Below are positions 45,407 to 54,893 of a stretch of 64,000 bases of DNA, in pieces (the stretch's first letter is position 1; every line of letters starts with the position of its first letter). The notes beneath the pieces were generated by a model that worked only from the letters and a program-made list of their open reading frames with translations, was not told the DNA's origin and made no database searches. The position numbers and the translations under genes were made by a program. Where the stretch lies: positions 4,453,501 through 4,517,500 of the forward strand of contig NZ_CP096016.1 in the NCBI RefSeq assembly GCF_023650515.1, read 5' to 3'. This stretch comes from Alkalimarinus coralli (lineage in GTDB: Bacteria > Pseudomonadota > Gammaproteobacteria > Pseudomonadales > Oleiphilaceae).

Positions 45407-47009
45407 ACTCATCGGGAAATAAGCTTTTGACTCTTTTAATGACGACTGCCAACGGATTTGGCTGGCTGGTGTCAATTTGAATAGCATATTTGAGTTCAGC
45501 GTCTGACAGTGGCTCCGACATTTGGAACTGCGTCTCCAGTGTATCAATTTTGGCTTCAGAGGCATCGTGTTCTTCACCCACTTCATTTTGCTCCGCTCGT
45601 TTTATTACTCGCGCTCGTAAAATATCACTGCTGGCGTGGCAAGAAATAATTAATAATGGCGCCCCTTCGTTTATGGCAATATCTCGAAATAAGTTGCGTT
45701 GCCACTGCTTCAAGTTGGCTGCGTCTACGATGACGGGTAGCCCGGCTTTTAATAGATTTTCAGACAGACCGGCCACATGGTCGTAGGTCATTTTTGTCGC
45801 GTTCTGGGTATAAATTCCTCCGTCTGGCGGTGATTGTGTGTCAGTCTCTGCGTTATAGTGAAACAGCCTCTTTCGTTCAACATCTGATCGAATACGAATG
45901 GCGCCTAGCTGTTCGACCAGCTGACGGCTTATGTTTGATTTCCCAGAGCCGGATAGGCCATGCATCACCAATAGATAACAATGGGACGGCCGCTCGTAGC
46001 GGGTGGCCAGCGCAATGTACTGTTGATAACGCTGCATCAATTGCGCATTTGCGTCGGCAGCCTCGTGATGGTTATCGAGCGATAACACGGCGACTTTAGC
46101 CCGCACCATTGCCCGGTAGGCTTTGTAGAACTTAAGCAGTGCGGCGCCTTGATAATCCCCGGTTGTTTCCAGATAACAATTGGTCAGTTGATTGGCAAAG
46201 GTTTTCTCACCCCTCATTTCCAGATCCATAACCAAAAAGGCAAGATCACTGATAACGTCGATCCAGCTAAGAGAGGGGTTGAATTCAATGCAGTCAAAAA
46301 TGGTAAGAGATTGATTGAATAGTGTGATATTCCCCAAGTGCAGGTCACCATGGCACTCCCTGACAAAACCTTGTTGCTTACGCTGATCGATTCGTGCTTT
46401 TAATAAGTTAAATTCGCTGGTCGCCCAACGCTTAAGCTGGTTTAACTGGGCTTGCGGTTGGGATGGGGGAAGTGCCGTCTGAATTTGTTCAAAGTTCTCA
46501 TTGACCGGCGCGAAGACTGCCGGAGAAGCGCCAAACTCGCTGTTGGGCGGATGGCTACTGACGGTTTGGTGGAACTCAGCGAGCTGTTTGGCCAATGCGT
46601 TAATATGAGTAGGCGTCAGCTGTTGTGTTTCTTGCAATGTATCGAGCAAGCCACTCTGATCAAACTGAACCATCTTTAGTGCGTACTCAATGGGTTGCTC
46701 TTCAGGGGCATTCTGTTCTTCCTGCTCTGCCAGCCGTGGCTGAGTATCGGTGCCGTAAATCGGAATTACACCAATATATAGTTCGCTGGCCAGACGGCGG
46801 TTGAGTCTTAACTCTTCGTGGCAAAAGTGCTTGCGCTTATCCAGTGATGAAAAATCGAGAAAACCAAAGTTTACCGGTTTTTTAATTTTATAGGCATAAT
46901 GGCCTGTTAGAATGACCCAGGATATATGAGTCTCAAGAACAGTAATCTCTTTCGTAGGATGGTCGTATAGCGTAGGATTCTGCAGTGCTTTAATCAGTTT
47001 AACACTCAC
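45393..47009 (-). CDS. APH-like kinase fused to a P-loop kinase
   Basis: A 538-aa protein of two parts. Residues 1-330 resemble an aminoglycoside phosphotransferase-type fold with the catalytic loop HGDLHLGN and metal site FDCIEFN. Residues 345-538 are a P-loop NTP kinase (GLSGSGKSN Walker A, IRIRSDVERKRLF). This combination is a conserved uncharacterised family in proteobacteria. Substrate unknown. Confidence 0.88.
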   Translation of the reverse strand: MSVKLIKALQNPTLYDHPTKEITVLETHISWVILTGHYAYKIKKPVNFGFLDFSSLDKRKHFCHEELRLNRRLASELYIGVIPIYGTDTQPRLAEQEEQNAPEEQPIEYALKMVQFDQSGLLDTLQETQQLTPTHINALAKQLAEFHQTVSSHPPNSEFGASPAVFAPVNENFEQIQTALPPSQPQAQLNQLKRWATSEFNLLKARIDQRKQQGFVRECHGDLHLGNITLFNQSLTIFDCIEFNPSLSWIDVISDLAFLVMDLEMRGEKTFANQLTNCYLETTGDYQGAALLKFYKAYRAMVRAKVAVLSLDNHHEAADANAQLMQRYQQYIALATRYERPSHCYLLVMHGLSGSGKSNISRQLVEQLGAIRIRSDVERKRLFHYNAETDTQSPPDGGIYTQNATKMTYDHVAGLSENLLKAGLPVIVDAANLKQWQRNLFRDIAINEGAPLLIISCHASSDILRARVIKRAEQNEVGEEHDASEAKIDTLETQFQMSEPLSDAELKYAIQIDTSQPNPLAVVIKRVKSLFPDESMHV

Positions 47010-47084
47010 TGTTCACTCCTTGCTTGCGGTATTAAAGTTTGTTCCAGCCACCAATTTAATGGAAATAGGTATTTTTTCAGCGTT

Positions 47085-49427
47085 ATGAGTAAGCGAAAAA
47101 CGTCAAAATCAAAGGGCCGTCGATCGTCTGATTCACATCATAAGAGTAACCATTTATTGCAAAAACTGCGACCCGGCAAAGCGTTAATTATCAAGTTGAT
47201 GCTTGTATTGCTGCTCGTAATGGCCAGTTGGGTTATTTATCTCGATGCTGTTGTTCGCGCCAAATTTGAAGGCAAGCGCTGGGAGATTCCCGCGCGTGTT
47301 TATGCAAGGCCGCTAGAAATATACAACGGACTGGCACTGGATGCTGAAAACCTGAAGCTAGAGCTGAAAGCACTAGGGTATAAACAAACGGCAAAGGCTG
47401 GTGCGCCAGGAACCTTCGCCCAGCATGGGGCAGGTCTGGTTATATACTCTCGTGGTTTCATGTTCTCTGACGGGAAGGAAAAATCCAGGCGAGTCGCCTT
47501 TTCTATTGATAGCGGAGTGGTGAGCCGATTTTTTGTTGCCAAGGGCGAGCAAAATGAAATTCTCAGGCTGGAACCACTGCAAATAGGCGGTATATATCCT
47601 GCGCAGAAAGAAGACCGCCAGCTGGTGACATTAGCGCAGGTTTCCGAAGGGCTAGTCGAAGCACTGCTATTGGTTGAAGACCGCGATTTTGAAAACCACA
47701 TCGGTATTGCTCCGTTGTCTATCCTCAGGGCGATGATTGTTAACGTTAAGGCGGGGCGTGTTGTGCAAGGCGGCAGTACGCTGACCCAGCAGTTGGTTAA
47801 GAACTTCTATTTGAGTCGTGATAAAACCATAGTTCGCAAAGCCACGGAAGCGGTTATGTCGCTGTTGCTGGAGCTTCACTACGAGAAACAGGATATTCTG
47901 GAAACCTATATAAACGAGGTTTATCTTGGGCAGGCCGGAGCCCGGGCGATTCACGGGTTTGGCATGGCCAGCCAGTTTTACTTTGGTAAACCCCTGTCCG
48001 ATTTAACAATTGAGCAGAGTGCTCTATTAGTCGCACTGGTCAAAGGCCCCGCATATTATGACCCGCGTAGACATCCGAAGCGGGCGCTGGAGCGACGGAA
48101 TCTGGTCTTGAACCTGTTGGAAGAAGAGGGCGTGTTAGGCACGAAACAAGCGATTATCGCGCGTGGACGACCTTTGGGGGTTATCGATAAACCATCTTAC
48201 AGTACTAACCGATACCCCGCATTTATTGATTTGGTTAAACGACAGCTGGCTCGAGACTACCAACAAGAAGACTTGCAAAGTGAAGGGTTAAGAATCTTTA
48301 CCACGCTTGACCCTCAGGTTCAGGAGCGAGCTGAGCAAACCCTTAAATCGACACTCGCGTCTTTGTCACCTAAACGCACAAGCCCATCGATGCAGGGGGC
48401 GGTTGTGGTGACAGGTACAGAAAGCGGGGAGGTTGTGGCGCTAGTAGGTGGCGCGGAGCCGAAATTCTCAGGTTTTAACAGGGCGTTAGATGCCGTTCGT
48501 CCTATAGGGTCGATTATCAAACCTGCGGTTTATCTAACCGCATTGCAGCAACCCGAATCATATACGCTGATATCTCCATTGGAAGACAAACCTTTTGCGT
48601 TGGAGTTTGAAAACGGTGAACGCTGGACACCCCATAACTTTGATAACAAAAGTCATGGCACCATCCCGCTGCATCAAGCGTTAAGCAGATCATATAATTT
48701 GTCCACTGCGCGTCTTGGATTAGCGCTAGGTGTTGATGAGGTTTCTTCGATGTTGACGCAGCTTGGCGTCGCTCGCCCGATGACGATTTATCCATCACTT
48801 TTTTTAGGTGCAACCTCTCTTGCTCCGCTTGAAGTGACTCAAATGTACCAGACCATTGCCGCATCGGGGTTCAATGTTCCTGTAAGGGCGATACGGAGTG
48901 TAACCACCTCGGAAGGTGAGGAGCTGTCCCGCTACGCGTATGAAATTGAGCAAGTGATAGATCCAGGCTCAATGCACCTGTTGCAATATGGGCTAATCGG
49001 TGTAGCAAAAGAGGGGACGGCAAAATCTGTTTACCGTTATTTGAGTCCCGACCTGACGGTAGCGGGCAAAACCGGTACAACCAATGACTCAAGAGACAGT
49101 TGGTTTGCAGGTTTTTCAGGCGATTATCTCGGCGTGGTGTGGTTAGGTCACGATGACAATCGATCAACCGGTCTTACGGGGAGTTCTGGTGCACTGAGAG
49201 TCTGGGGGAACTTGATGAGCCAATTTCCTCAGCGACCTTTTGACCCGATAAAACCGTCCGGCATTGAATACTATTGGGTTGACGAAAAGTCTGGCAAGCG
49301 GGCGGAAGACGGTTGTTCGGGTGCCAGGCTGGTTCCCTTTATTGAGGGAAGCCAGCCTGCTGAAGCGCAGCCCTGTGAGAGTGGTTTTTCCAGAGCAAGA
49401 CATTGGTTCAACTCACTGTTTAAATAG
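47085..49427 (+). CDS. mrcB: Penicillin-binding protein 1B
   Basis: Bifunctional peptidoglycan glycosyltransferase/transpeptidase anchored in the inner membrane. The 780-aa protein has a basic N-terminus, one membrane helix (residues 34-55) and a UB2H-like domain (regulator binding, residues 65-150). The GT51 motifs are EDRDFENH and GGSTLTQQLVKN. The transpeptidase carries SxxK (GSIIKP), SYN (SRSYNLS) and KTGTTN. All catalytic motifs are intact. Confidence 0.97.
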   Translation: MSKRKTSKSKGRRSSDSHHKSNHLLQKLRPGKALIIKLMLVLLLVMASWVIYLDAVVRAKFEGKRWEIPARVYARPLEIYNGLALDAENLKLELKALGYKQTAKAGAPGTFAQHGAGLVIYSRGFMFSDGKEKSRRVAFSIDSGVVSRFFVAKGEQNEILRLEPLQIGGIYPAQKEDRQLVTLAQVSEGLVEALLLVEDRDFENHIGIAPLSILRAMIVNVKAGRVVQGGSTLTQQLVKNFYLSRDKTIVRKATEAVMSLLLELHYEKQDILETYINEVYLGQAGARAIHGFGMASQFYFGKPLSDLTIEQSALLVALVKGPAYYDPRRHPKRALERRNLVLNLLEEEGVLGTKQAIIARGRPLGVIDKPSYSTNRYPAFIDLVKRQLARDYQQEDLQSEGLRIFTTLDPQVQERAEQTLKSTLASLSPKRTSPSMQGAVVVTGTESGEVVALVGGAEPKFSGFNRALDAVRPIGSIIKPAVYLTALQQPESYTLISPLEDKPFALEFENGERWTPHNFDNKSHGTIPLHQALSRSYNLSTARLGLALGVDEVSSMLTQLGVARPMTIYPSLFLGATSLAPLEVTQMYQTIAASGFNVPVRAIRSVTTSEGEELSRYAYEIEQVIDPGSMHLLQYGLIGVAKEGTAKSVYRYLSPDLTVAGKTGTTNDSRDSWFAGFSGDYLGVVWLGHDDNRSTGLTGSSGALRVWGNLMSQFPQRPFDPIKPSGIEYYWVDEKSGKRAEDGCSGARLVPFIEGSQPAEAQPCESGFSRARHWFNSLFK

Positions 49428-49451
49428 TGGGTGATGATTTAGGAGGTTAAA

Positions 49452-49949
49452 TTGAACACAACAATAAGAGCCCTGCGGTGTAGTAAGGAGGAAGAGCGAC
49501 GGGTCGTACCACGTACGCTGTTGACCTCTGTGCTATTGGCCAGTGCGGTGATGGCTGGCTGTAGTGTTAAGCCAACGACGGTGATTCCTGCCAATACTAA
49601 AACTGAACAGCCCACGCAAGCACAAGAGGCTGTCAAGCCGGCAAAGACTGAGGCCTTTGAGCCCTCTGCTCGCACCAATACGGCCTATTTGTCCCCCGCT
49701 GCGCAAGAGCTTGTCACCAAGGCCAAGCGATACTCTGGAGATGGCGATACCGCTTCAGCGCTGCGTTATTTGGAGCGAGCACAACGAATCTCACCTCGGG
49801 CGCCTCAGGTTTATTTGGCGATGGCTGAGGTGCGCAAGCAGCAGGGGCGAAATAGTCAGGCCCGGCAACTCGCCAACAAGGGGCTCTCGCTGGTTGGTGA
49901 TGATGAAGCCTTAAAAAAGGCCATAGAGTTCTTTCTCAATACGCTCTGA
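49452..49949 (+). CDS. TPR-containing lipoprotein
   Basis: A 165-aa protein beginning at TTG 49452, which has a perfect aggagg site. A lipobox (AVMAGC, residue 37) predicts outer-membrane anchoring. A Pro/Thr-rich linker and about two tetratricopeptide repeats follow (residues 90-160). It starts 24 bp after mrcB, and in this group small TPR lipoproteins beside mrcB are common. A role as a PBP1b partner is inferred only. Confidence 0.85.
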   Translation: MNTTIRALRCSKEEERRVVPRTLLTSVLLASAVMAGCSVKPTTVIPANTKTEQPTQAQEAVKPAKTEAFEPSARTNTAYLSPAAQELVTKAKRYSGDGDTASALRYLERAQRISPRAPQVYLAMAEVRKQQGRNSQARQLANKGLSLVGDDEALKKAIEFFLNTL

Positions 49950-50065
49950 TATTGGTGGATGGCCAGCAGTACTGATCGTGGTGGTACAGATGACGGTATA
50001 GATGTGACGGTATAGATGATGTTGCGGAAATACTGTTTATCTATACTGGAGAGGTTTGATGCTGA

Positions 50066-50104
50066 GGAAAAATACAAAAATGGCTGGATCATTCGACCCA
50101 GCCA
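50066..50104 (-). terminator. Terminator of the lipase gene
   Basis: On the minus strand the perfect 7-bp stem tggctgg/ccagcca is followed by TTTTTGTATTTTT, 42 bp after the lipase stop. Confidence 0.8.
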
Positions 50105-50145
50105 AACGCCTCTGAAAGCGGTCAGACTAATAAGACGTGTTTGTC

Positions 50146-51120
50146 TTAAAGTCCTGCATTTTTAAGTCTGTTTGCTTGCTGGCGGTAAATCGATGCAGGG
50201 CTAGGCGAAAACAACCCTCGTAAACCAAAGATATGATTCATTGCATCAACATGGTTCATATTGTAATTGTCTCTGATCACTTTACCCAAGTGACTGCTAC
50301 AGCGACCTACCAGTCCATCGTTCGACTCGCTATAGAGCGCAGAAGTCACAGCAAAAAGATAATCAAGCGGGTCTAATGCATTTGTGAAGGCCGATGTACC
50401 ACCCCACGAGTAATAGCTCACACCATTCACTTGATAACTGCCCTCTCCACAGCTCGAAAGAGGGATGCCTTGACCGTGGTCGACATTAAATGTCACAGAC
50501 TTCTCGGTGGTGTAATCCTCTAGCATTGCCAAAGCATCTTGAGGGAACTCGTCTGGGGAGTTGCCGCTTAAGAACTCAACCGCAACACCTAAGGTATTTA
50601 CGATACCTGCGAGTGTATCGCGAACACCCTCGCCAACAGGGCCTGCTTCTTCAACGGTATCTTTAAAGTCATCAACCCAATCAGCGAGTTCAATGCCTTT
50701 GTGTGCGCCGTGAACTGAGGTAACAGAGGCCACCAGGTCAGGTCTAATGGAGGCAAGAAAACGAGCGGTGGTAGCACCGCCACTATGCCCCATAATGTTG
50801 AACTTCTGGTACCCCTTCGCAGCCCTTAGCTCGTCAAGCTGTTTCTCAAGCTGAAACCCTCGAGCTTCGGTGCCATTGAACGCAGAGATGTTAACAGGGA
50901 TAACTGTTGCACCATCTTCTCTGAGTTCTTTAGGAATACCATAGAAGTATTCGATGCCCAGAATGTCATCAAATGCGAGAAACCCGCCAATCATGACAAT
51001 AGGGTACTTGGTTTTGGTGTATGTTGAAGGCGGAAACAACCAGCTAAACCAGCCTGCTTGTGCCTGCCCCAGACATAACAATGATACAGTTAAAACGATA
51101 AGTGTAGATTTAAGTTTCAT
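50146..51120 (-). CDS. Secreted triacylglycerol lipase-like hydrolase
   Basis: A 324-aa exported alpha/beta hydrolase of the Pseudomonas LipA (family I) type. The signal peptide is residues 1-22. YPIVMIGG forms the oxyanion strand and the nucleophile elbow is GHSGG. The catalytic Asp is in SNDGLVGRCSSH and the His in NMNHVDAMNH. Two cysteines (SSCGEG, GRCSSH) probably form the family disulfide. The usual elbow is GHSHG or GHSQG. The chaperone gene lif that normally follows such lipases is missing here. Confidence 0.88.
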   Translation of the reverse strand: MKLKSTLIVLTVSLLCLGQAQAGWFSWLFPPSTYTKTKYPIVMIGGFLAFDDILGIEYFYGIPKELREDGATVIPVNISAFNGTEARGFQLEKQLDELRAAKGYQKFNIMGHSGGATTARFLASIRPDLVASVTSVHGAHKGIELADWVDDFKDTVEEAGPVGEGVRDTLAGIVNTLGVAVEFLSGNSPDEFPQDALAMLEDYTTEKSVTFNVDHGQGIPLSSCGEGSYQVNGVSYYSWGGTSAFTNALDPLDYLFAVTSALYSESNDGLVGRCSSHLGKVIRDNYNMNHVDAMNHIFGLRGLFSPSPASIYRQQANRLKNAGL

Positions 51121-51479
51121 ATTTTCTCTTCCTGTAGATCCTTCTTGTTTTTATCCTTAGTGGAAGTTCTTATGTGCGTAAACATATTGTTATTGCTATT
51201 AGATTGCTTACGTGAAGAAGGAATGCAAAAGCAGAGCCCCGATTAAGGAGTAAATACTCTAAAATGGTATATTTGTGCCAGATTAATTCAGTTTCGTGAG
51301 AATGGTCACAAAAATGTACGATAGTTTTAAAATGAGTAAGCGTTATTTAAGGCAGGTTTTTCAAAAATTGCAGGTGTGGAGCATGAAAAATGGTACTTGG
51401 GAGATATTGATTGTTACTGCTTGTAACGAAGTGGTAACCGTTTGATACGATAGCGGGGAGACGAAATGAAGTTAGCTTT
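51121..51479. other. Intergenic region between the lipase and hemL
   Basis: About 360 bp, AT-rich and without a supported gene. It should hold the lipase promoter. A 20-codon frame with a GGGGAGA site starts at 51466, but it runs through the hairpin and is too short to call. Confidence 0.4.
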
Positions 51480-51514
51480 CAGCAGCAGTACCATAGTCAT
51501 AAATACTGCTGCTG
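51480..51514. terminator. Hairpin after hemL
   Basis: Perfect 11-bp arms cagcagcagta and tactgctgctg, 13-nt loop, 17 bp beyond the hemL stop. No T-run follows, so termination is likely but not typical. Confidence 0.5.
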
Positions 51515-51530
51515 AGCAAACAGTCTAGCG

Positions 51531-52811
51531 CTAGAGCGTTGCGAAAACTTTCTCTGCTGCGTCCAGTGTAGCCTGTATTTCCTTATGGCCATGTGCTGCC
51601 GAGACAAAACCGGCCTCGTAAGCAGACGGTGCTAAATATATACCTTGCTCTAACATGCCGTGATAAAACGCCTGGAAGCGCTCTATGTTACATTGAGTGA
51701 CTTGCTCGAATGTTGTAATGGTCTTGTCTTCAGTGAAAAAGAGGCCAAACATACCGCCCACTTGGCTAATAGCAAATGGAATATTGGCAGCTTGTGCGCG
51801 TTCAAGCAACCCTTCTGTGAGTTGTCGAGTGTGCTCTGCAAGGCCTTCAAAAAAACCTGGCTTAGAAATCTCTTCCAGCATGGTGATACCCGCACGCATG
51901 GCTAGAGGGTTGCCTGACAAGGTGCCCGCTTGATAAACAGGGCCGGTTGGCGCGATATATTCCATAATTTCTCGCTTTCCGCCAAAGGCACCTACAGGCA
52001 TGCCACCACCAATAACCTTGCCAAGCGTCGTCAGGTCGGGCGTGATGTTGTAAACCGACTGGGCTCCGGCAAGTGCTGTTCTGAACCCTGTCATCACCTC
52101 ATCAAAAATCAGCACGCTGCCATATTGGTCACATACAGACCTAAGACCTTCAAGAAAACCCGGTACGGGCGGAATGCAGTTCATGTTGCCTGCAACAGGT
52201 TCAACAATAATTGCAGCGACCTGATCGCCAATTTCAGCGAACGCTGCTTTAACACTTTCGATATCATTGTAGGTTAGCGTGACGGTATGCTCCGCGACGG
52301 ATGCAGGAACACCAGGAGAATTTGGAACACCTAGAGTCAGCGCGCCTGAGCCTGCTTTCACTAATAAAGAGTCTGCATGGCCGTGGTAGCACCCTTCGAA
52401 TTTAACAATTTTGTCCCTGCCTGTATAACCTCGGGCAAGGCGAATAGCACTCATGGTCGCTTCCGTACCTGAACTTACCATTCTGACCATGTCGATAGAA
52501 GGAATGGTGTCGCATACTTTCTGCGCCATGGTGGTTTCAATCGCGGTGGGGGCACCAAACCCCAAGCCTGCTCTTAACTGCTCTTCGACACTTTGAATAA
52601 CCCGGGGGTGGGCGTGACCAAGAATCATCGGTCCCCATGAGCCAACGTAGTCTACATAGCGCTTGCCGTCTTCATCGGTAATGTAAGCCCCTTCGCCTTT
52701 TTTGAAAAAGATCGGGGTGCCGCCGACACCTTTAAATGCACGTACCGGTGAGTTAACGCCTCCGGGGATGATTTTTTGTGCTGCCTGAAACAGGTCGCCT
52801 GACTGTGACAT
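51531..52811 (-). CDS. hemL: Glutamate-1-semialdehyde 2,1-aminomutase
   Basis: Makes 5-aminolevulinate in the C5 haem pathway. The 426-aa class III aminotransferase has [10 protein letters not shown], a conserved [17 protein letters not shown], and the PLP lysine in [17 protein letters not shown]. Last in hemJ-thiD-thiE-hemL on this strand. Confidence 0.97.
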   Translation of the reverse strand: MSQSGDLFQAAQKIIPGGVNSPVRAFKGVGGTPIFFKKGEGAYITDEDGKRYVDYVGSWGPMILGHAHPRVIQSVEEQLRAGLGFGAPTAIETTMAQKVCDTIPSIDMVRMVSSGTEATMSAIRLARGYTGRDKIVKFEGCYHGHADSLLVKAGSGALTLGVPNSPGVPASVAEHTVTLTYNDIESVKAAFAEIGDQVAAIIVEPVAGNMNCIPPVPGFLEGLRSVCDQYGSVLIFDEVMTGFRTALAGAQSVYNITPDLTTLGKVIGGGMPVGAFGGKREIMEYIAPTGPVYQAGTLSGNPLAMRAGITMLEEISKPGFFEGLAEHTRQLTEGLLERAQAANIPFAISQVGGMFGLFFTEDKTITTFEQVTQCNIERFQAFYHGMLEQGIYLAPSAYEAGFVSAAHGHKEIQATLDAAEKVFATL

Positions 52812-52868
52812 GGTGTATTTCCTATCGCTGTTAATTCGTTGTGTGCTCCGAAAAGGGGAGCTTGTTAA

Positions 52869-53492
52869 TTATCTGAAAAGCTTATCAAAGGCCGATGCCT
52901 TTGTTGTTATGTCGTGTGATGCAAATAGCGCATGGATAACCGCTATCATATCAGCTCCGTGCTCCAAAACGGATTGCGCATTGTCAAGATTGATGCCGCC
53001 TATCCCCACTTTTGGTAGCGGTATGGCTTTCGCCTGTTCAAAAATTGAGAGTTCCGCAGGAGGTGCATGCTGCTTGCTTAAGGAGCTAAAAAAACGACCA
53101 AACGCGATATAACTCGCGCCATCGGCCAATGCTTGCTCCGCCAGTGTCACAGAGTTGTGGCATGTGGCACCGATGATGGCGTCAGGCCCTAATGTTTGGC
53201 GCGCCGTCTTTATTGCATTATCTTCCTGGCCTAAATGTACGCCGTCTGCACTGACACGTTTGCAGATATCGATACGATCATTGATGATCAGTGGTCGCTG
53301 ATAGTCTCTACAACAACTTGCCAACGACGCTGCCAGCCTTACGAGTTCCGCTTCGCTGGCTGTCTTATCCCGATATTGAATCACAGACGCACCCCCTTGC
53401 AGCGCCTGTTCAACGGCAGACACCAGTTTTTTTCCGGGAAGTAAGTCAGGGTCGGTGATGGCGTAGAGCCCGCGTAGTTGGCTTTTATTCAT
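52869..53492 (-). CDS. thiE: Thiamine phosphate synthase
   Basis: Couples the pyrimidine and thiazole halves of thiamine. The 207-aa TIM barrel has VIQYRDK, LIINDRIDICKRVSADGVHLGQED and the glycine-rich phosphate site VGIGGIN. It lies 14 bp after thiD. Confidence 0.96.
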   Translation of the reverse strand: MNKSQLRGLYAITDPDLLPGKKLVSAVEQALQGGASVIQYRDKTASEAELVRLAASLASCCRDYQRPLIINDRIDICKRVSADGVHLGQEDNAIKTARQTLGPDAIIGATCHNSVTLAEQALADGASYIAFGRFFSSLSKQHAPPAELSIFEQAKAIPLPKVGIGGINLDNAQSVLEHGADMIAVIHALFASHDITTKASAFDKLFR

Positions 53493-53506
53493 TCGGTTGG
53501 TGCCCG

Positions 53507-54346
53507 TTACGTTGATGTTTGTGCTGGTGCTGGTGCCAGTGTTGGTGTTGCAAGGCGTTGCGGAATCATCTGCCCCGATTTTAGGGCATAAGCATTTTTT
53601 ACCGCGAAGGATACAAACGCTTGGGATTTTTCGATCGCGGTTTCAAGTTTACACCCCTGTGCCATATAAGCAGCGATAGCTGATGAAAAGGTGCAGCCAG
53701 TACCACGAAACTCTCCGTCGACGAGTTTAAGCGTCCAACTCTTTTGCCGAATTACTTGGTCTGCACGACTAAACAGTTGGTTTTCAAGGGTTTGCTCTGT
53801 CGTGTTCCTACTATGGCCGCCAGTCAAAAGAACCGATGTGCCAGACGCGGTCAGCTGATGTGCCGCTTGTTTGGGTGTTTCACATCCGGTCAAAGCCTTA
53901 AGTTCCGGTTCGTTAGGGGTAACCAGTGTGCAATGAGGGATGATTTTATTCAGTAAGACGGCTTGTAGTGAGCGATCACTAAGCTCTTTGCCCCCGCTAG
54001 CTCTTATAACTGGATCCAGAGTGATTGGGATCGATGGGGTTGTTTTGATTAGATTTTGAATAAAGTGCGCGATGAGTGTTGCGTTCTCTGCGTTGCCGAG
54101 AGCCCCTAGCTTGATTGCAGAAAAGTGAAAGTCTGCTGCTAATGCGAGCAACTGTTTCTCCAAGGTCTCTGGACTCACGGGCTGTGATTGGTAAAGTTTG
54201 CCTGAGTCCTGCACTGTCAGCGTTGAGACTACTGGCGTGCAATGGCAGTTCAGTGCAGACAGCGTTTGAATATCAGCCTGGATACCTGCGCCCCCGCTGG
54301 GGTCTAAGCCGGCAATAGCCAGTACGACGGGTAATGTTTGATTCAT
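53507..54346 (-). CDS. thiD: Hydroxymethylpyrimidine phosphate kinase
   Basis: Ribokinase-fold kinase for HMP and HMP-P, 279 aa, with GLDPSGGAGIQADIQTL at the start and the anion hole GTGCTFSSAIAA near residue 215. No TPP riboswitch is recognisable upstream, where only 16 bp separate it from hemJ. The last residues (PTLAPAPAQTST) form a short Pro/Ala tail. Confidence 0.96.
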   Translation of the reverse strand: MNQTLPVVLAIAGLDPSGGAGIQADIQTLSALNCHCTPVVSTLTVQDSGKLYQSQPVSPETLEKQLLALAADFHFSAIKLGALGNAENATLIAHFIQNLIKTTPSIPITLDPVIRASGGKELSDRSLQAVLLNKIIPHCTLVTPNEPELKALTGCETPKQAAHQLTASGTSVLLTGGHSRNTTEQTLENQLFSRADQVIRQKSWTLKLVDGEFRGTGCTFSSAIAAYMAQGCKLETAIEKSQAFVSFAVKNAYALKSGQMIPQRLATPTLAPAPAQTST

Positions 54347-54362
54347 GTTGCTGCTCGTTATC

Positions 54363-54785
54363 TTAAAAAGGCTTCACGACCACGAGTATTACCACAGCGA
54401 TCAGGATGAGCACCGGAAACTCATTAAACCAACGATAGAAAACGTGGCTGCGTGTGTTTTTATCGTCTCTGAATTGTTTGAGCAGGTAACCGGAATAAAA
54501 ATGGTAAGCGACCAATAGGGCAACCAGAAATAGCTTGGCATGCAACCAGCCACTGGCTAGATAACCTTCAACATTGTAACTAATTAACCAAAAGCCTAAT
54601 ACCAATGTTGCGATCATCGAAGGAGTCGAAATACCCCGATAGAGCTTTCGCTCCATAATTTTGAATCGCTCTATACTGATTTTGTCACTGCTTGATGCGT
54701 GGTATACAAACAGGCGGGGCAGATAAAATAGCGCTGCAAACCAACAAATGACTGACACAATATGAAACGCTTTAACCCATAGCAA
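54363..54785 (-). CDS. hemJ: HemJ-type protoporphyrinogen oxidase
   Basis: A 140-aa membrane protein with four helices. It has the family's conserved His and Lys residues (VKAFHIVSVICWFAALFYLPRLFVYH; WLHAKLFLV). It oxidises protoporphyrinogen IX, linking it in role to hemL downstream. Confidence 0.93.
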   Translation of the reverse strand: MLWVKAFHIVSVICWFAALFYLPRLFVYHASSSDKISIERFKIMERKLYRGISTPSMIATLVLGFWLISYNVEGYLASGWLHAKLFLVALLVAYHFYSGYLLKQFRDDKNTRSHVFYRWFNEFPVLILIAVVILVVVKPF

Positions 54786-54893
54786 GATGCTGTCTCCTTT
54801 AATTTAGTAAGTGCAGTGTCTAGCAGTGTTTGATCGCGGTGTTGTTCTACTAGACGTCTGTTTTGCTTGCTGGTGAGGCATGATAGTGCATGT

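Noticed and set aside
54786..54893. Possible TPP riboswitch upstream of the thiamine genes
   Set aside because: The gaps before hemJ and thiD are too short and no THI-box-like sequence is visible.
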